Assembly (NCBI GenBank): GCA_947589205.1
Contig: CANQCJ010000105.1
Span: 1 to 7,506 of the forward strand
From: an uncultured Ruminococcus sp.
Lineage (GTDB): Bacteria; Bacillota; Clostridia; Oscillospirales; Ruminococcaceae
Length of the DNA: 7,506 nt
Direction: 5' to 3'
The notes under the pieces were generated by a model, which was given only the letters and a program-made list of their open reading frames with translations, was not told the DNA's origin and did no database searches. This document shows, one piece after another, positions 5,758 through 7,506 of the stretch (position 1 is the first letter of the stretch; the number at the start of each line of letters is the position of its first letter). Both the position numbers and the translations under genes were made by a program.

Positions 5758-6129
5758 ATGACTTGGGTAATGGTGATACTTATTTCGTTTCTGTCGGGAA
5801 TAGCGGCGGCTATGGGTCTTGGCGGCGGAATGTTCCTGATAGTTTATCTGACATTATTCGCAAACGTCGCTCAACAGAGCGCGCAGGGGATAAATCTTGT
5901 GTTTTTTATTCCCGCAGCCGCAGCCGCTTTGTATTTTCACACCCGCTCGAGGCTTGTCGAATGGAAAAAGGTCCTGCCTGCCGCAATAGCGGGCGCGGTC
6001 GTCGCCGCGGTATGCTCATATATCGCCAATACGCTTGACGCTTCGATAATAAAACGTCTTTTCGGCGCGTTTATCCTGCTTGCGGGAATGAAAACACTTG
6101 CTAAAAGGACGAATGACGAGCTTAAATAA
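5758..6129 (+). CDS. Half-size TauE/SafE family membrane protein, second of pair
   Basis: A 123-residue membrane protein corresponding to the second TauE/SafE repeat. The N-terminal motif SGIAAAMGLGGGMFLIVYL (about residues 13-31) mirrors the glycine motif of the preceding protein. Hydrophobic segments lie near residues 3-35, 43-60, 73-92 and 99-112. The C-terminal LFGAFILLAGMKTLAKR matches the end of the first protein (LFGAVMIYFGVRML), showing that the two are repeats of one ancestral unit. The ATG follows the previous stop by a single base and has no clear ribosome binding site of its own, so translation probably depends on re-initiation from the first gene, which would favour equal amounts. 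The frame differs from that of the first gene, and a TAA at 5737 closes this frame upstream. Confidence 0.88.
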   Translation: MTWVMVILISFLSGIAAAMGLGGGMFLIVYLTLFANVAQQSAQGINLVFFIPAAAAALYFHTRSRLVEWKKVLPAAIAGAVVAAVCSYIANTLDASIIKRLFGAFILLAGMKTLAKRTNDELK

Positions 6130-6182
6130 GGCACGGTCTTTTTTAGGCAAAGCTTCAAAAATGCTCAAAAAACCGACATCTG

Positions 6183-6202
6183 TTGAAATCTGACTGTTTC
6201 AA
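6183..6202. promoter_or_regulatory. Distal operator-like dyad at the yhgE promoter
   Basis: TTGAAA (6183-6188) and TTTCAA (6197-6202) are perfect inverted half-sites separated by 8 bases. The right half-site coincides with the poor -35 element TTTCAA. The size (20 bp) suits a dimeric regulator. Its position could serve an activator compensating for the weak -35 or a repressor. Confidence 0.4.
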
Positions 6203-6225
6203 TATCTTTTTTATGATGATATAAT
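6197..6225 (+). promoter_or_regulatory. Extended -10 promoter of the YhgE/Pip gene
   Basis: TATAAT (6220-6225) is a perfect -10, preceded by TGA (6217-6219) to give the extended TGnTATAAT form. Seventeen bases upstream is only a poor -35 (TTTCAA, 6197-6202), as is common for extended -10 promoters. Transcription would begin near 6232, about 24 bases before the ATG, so the leader is short and starts just before the AGGAGGA site. Confidence 0.75.
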
Positions 6226-6235
6226 ATGTATATCA
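6217..6235. promoter_or_regulatory. Operator-like dyad overlapping the yhgE -10
   Basis: TGATATA (6217-6223) and TATATCA (6229-6235) form a perfect 7-bp inverted repeat with a 5-base spacer, covering the -10 box and the likely start point. This is a classic repressor position. Part of the symmetry comes from the -10 sequence itself, which lowers its weight. Confidence 0.4.
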
Positions 6236-6255
6236 AATAAAAGAGGAGGACATTT

Positions 6256-7506
6256 ATGGCATCGGGTAAATCAAAAGGTTTTTTCAAAAAGCATTTTCAG
6301 ACGATAGCCAAGGTCGGTATCCTGTGTATCCCGACGATCTACACGACTTTGTTTTTGGGTTCGATGTGGGATCCCTATGGAAACGTTGATTCGCTGCCGG
6401 TAGCGATAGTAAATTCCGATCAGCCGAGCGAAAGCAGCGGAAAAGAGCTTGCCGTCGGCGATGAGCTTGTCGAAAAGCTTAAAGAAAACAAATCGCTTGA
6501 TTTCCATTTTGTCAGCAAGGAAGAGGCTGACGAAGGACTTACAGACGGGACCTATTACATGGTGATCTCGATACCGGAGGATTTTTCCGCTAACGCCGCA
6601 ACGCTGCTCGATGAGCAGCCGAAAAAAATGCAGCTTAGTTATATGACGAATCCCGGTACAAATTACATCGCTTCAAAAATGAGCGAATCCGCGCTTGCAA
6701 AGATCGAAAAGCAGGTCAGCGAAAGCGTTACGGAAAGCTATGCAGAGACGATTTTTGAACAGCTAGGCACGGTAGGAGACGGCTTCGGTCAAGCCGCGGA
6801 CGGCGCGGGGCAAATTTCAGACGGAACGGAGCAGCTTGAAGAGGGCAACACGACAATAACGGAAAATCTTCAGCTGCTTTCCGACAGCACCCTTACGTTT
6901 GAAAACGGCGCGGAAACGTTTGTCGAAGGTCTTACCGAATACACCGACGGCGCGAACGCTCTTAAAGACGGAGCGGCGCAGCTCAGCGACGGCATGGCGC
7001 AGCTTTCCGCTTCCTCCGACAGCGGCGTAAAACAGCTTAAGGACGGCGCGGCTTCACTTAGCGCGGGAATAAGCGAATATACTGCGGGAGTAGACAAAGC
7101 GGCTGACGGTACGGCGCAGCTGAAGGCTAACGAAAAAACGCTCAATGACGGCATTGCGGCATACACCGACGGAGTTACAGCGGCTTTTCAAGGCGCGGTA
7201 ACGCTTGCGGAAAACACCGGATCGCTGAACGACGGACTTACAGCCTATACGGGCGGCGTTTCTCAGGCTTCCGCAGGAGCGGCTTTGGCTTATCAAAACG
7301 CACCGACGCTTACGGCGGGTATAGAGCAGTACACGGCGGGAGCGGGACAGCTTGCCGAGGGTACGCAAAAGCTCTTTGACGGTACGCAAACGCTTTCCGC
7401 GGGTATGGCTCAATATACGGCGGGCGTTTTGGCGGCGGACGCGGGAGCAAAAAAGCTCACAGAAAACAACGCGGCTCTTATTGCAGGTTCTAATCAGCTC
7501 AACGAC
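6256..7506 (+). CDS. YhgE/Pip family membrane protein, N-terminal part (3' end outside window)
   Basis: An open frame of 417 codons with no stop before the window end. The N-terminus has a basic lead-in, one membrane segment (about residues 17-36, KVGILCIPTIYTTLFLGSMW), then the family hallmark DPYGNVDSLPVAIVNSDQP (39-57). An extracytoplasmic domain of about 120 residues includes YYMVISIPEDFS (100-111). From about residue 175 on comes a glycine/alanine-rich helical region in heptads (xxGAxxLxxG), becoming five exact 28-residue repeats (274-413). Family members are usually 700-900 residues with a C-terminal ABC-2-type membrane domain, which would lie downstream. Relatives include Lactococcus Pip, needed for phage infection, and EsaA of type VII secretion; the molecular role of YhgE proteins is not settled. 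The start is ATG with AGGAGGA 5 bases upstream. It has its own promoter and possible operators. Family call strong, function unknown. Confidence 0.9.
   Translation, partial: MASGKSKGFFKKHFQTIAKVGILCIPTIYTTLFLGSMWDPYGNVDSLPVAIVNSDQPSESSGKELAVGDELVEKLKENKSLDFHFVSKEEADEGLTDGTYYMVISIPEDFSANAATLLDEQPKKMQLSYMTNPGTNYIASKMSESALAKIEKQVSESVTESYAETIFEQLGTVGDGFGQAADGAGQISDGTEQLEEGNTTITENLQLLSDSTLTFENGAETFVEGLTEYTDGANALKDGAAQLSDGMAQLSASSDSGVKQLKDGAASLSAGISEYTAGVDKAADGTAQLKANEKTLNDGIAAYTDGVTAAFQGAVTLAENTGSLNDGLTAYTGGVSQASAGAALAYQNAPTLTAGIEQYTAGAGQLAEGTQKLFDGTQTLSAGMAQYTAGVLAADAGAKKLTENNAALIAGSNQLND
7075..7494 (+). repeat. Five tandem 84-bp (28-residue) coding repeats in the YhgE/Pip gene
   Basis: Units begin at 7075, 7159, 7243, 7327 and 7411, each encoding 28 residues and opening with (E/A/Q)YT(A/D/G)G. 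Shared positions are YT-G at 2, 3 and 5, G at 12, and in most units L at 23 and G at 26. Each unit equals four heptads, so the region should form a long amphipathic helix or coiled coil. The units are diverged in sequence but identical in length; no insertion or deletion occurs between them. Confidence 0.85.

Larger units (their letters stand above)
6130..6255 (+). other. Intergenic region before the YhgE/Pip gene, no clear terminator
   Basis: A gap of 126 bases. T6 at 6131-6146 and A6 near 6167-6172 could pair weakly with adjoining CGG/CCG, but the loop is long and the stem mostly A-T, so I do not call a terminator. The right part contains the promoter and two dyads described separately. The AGGAGGA ribosome binding site is at 6244-6250. 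Confidence 0.5.

Noticed and set aside
5740..5765. Frameshift breaking a single full-length TauE gene
   Set aside because: Each half has a plausible start and complete repeat, the stop/start junction is clean, and a TAA at 5737 closes the second frame upstream. A frameshift cannot be fully excluded without relatives.
6131..6175. Terminator after the second TauE gene
   Set aside because: The only pairing is a long-loop, mainly A-T stem with a bulge; there is no GC-rich stem followed by a T-tract.
7054..7413. Minus-strand open frame across the repeat region
   Set aside because: Its periodic Arg/Ser-rich sequence is a shadow of the 84-bp repeats of the YhgE/Pip gene.

Overview
The window looks like a chromosomal segment from an anaerobic low-to-mid GC Firmicute, most likely class Clostridia and probably a Ruminococcus/Oscillospirales-type gut bacterium. 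The basis is a ferredoxin-domain-rich [FeFe] hydrogenase, the Firmicute gene order ylxM-ffh-rpsP-khpA, strong GGAGG-type ribosome binding sites, consensus sigma-A promoters in AT-rich gaps, and a Gram-positive-type YhgE/Pip membrane protein. The lineage is inferred from gene content only; no rRNA gene is present.

Layout: (1) Positions 2-1681 (+) hold all but the first few residues of a multi-cluster [FeFe] hydrogenase catalytic subunit. It ends at a good hairpin/T-tract terminator that also sits at the end of a convergent gene. (2) Positions 1740-2708 (-) encode an aldo/keto reductase with a complete catalytic tetrad. (3) An AT-rich divergent gap (2709-2916) carries a textbook TTGACA-17-TATAAT promoter for the rightward operon, a weaker leftward promoter, and a dyad in each. 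(4) Positions 2917-5337 (+) form the SRP/translation operon: ylxM, ffh, rpsP and khpA. (5) Two adjacent half-size TauE/SafE membrane proteins (5403-6129) occupy the place where rimM-trmD-rplS normally follow khpA. (6) From 6256 to the window end runs the N-terminal part of a YhgE/Pip-family protein with exact 28-residue helical repeats, driven by its own extended -10 promoter.

Working together: YlxM, Ffh, S16 and KhpA link co-translational protein targeting, ribosome assembly and RNA binding. The hydrogenase and the reductase are redox enzymes facing each other across one terminator. The TauE pair probably forms one transporter from two polypeptides. The YhgE/Pip gene appears to be an independently regulated envelope gene.

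I found no tRNA, rRNA, CRISPR array, insertion sequence or clearly new system. The items most worth checking are the Met-to-Ile change at the hydrogenase active site, the hairpin that hides the first TauE ribosome binding site, the long hairpin between rpsP and khpA, the exact 28-residue repeats, and the paired dyads at the yhgE promoter.
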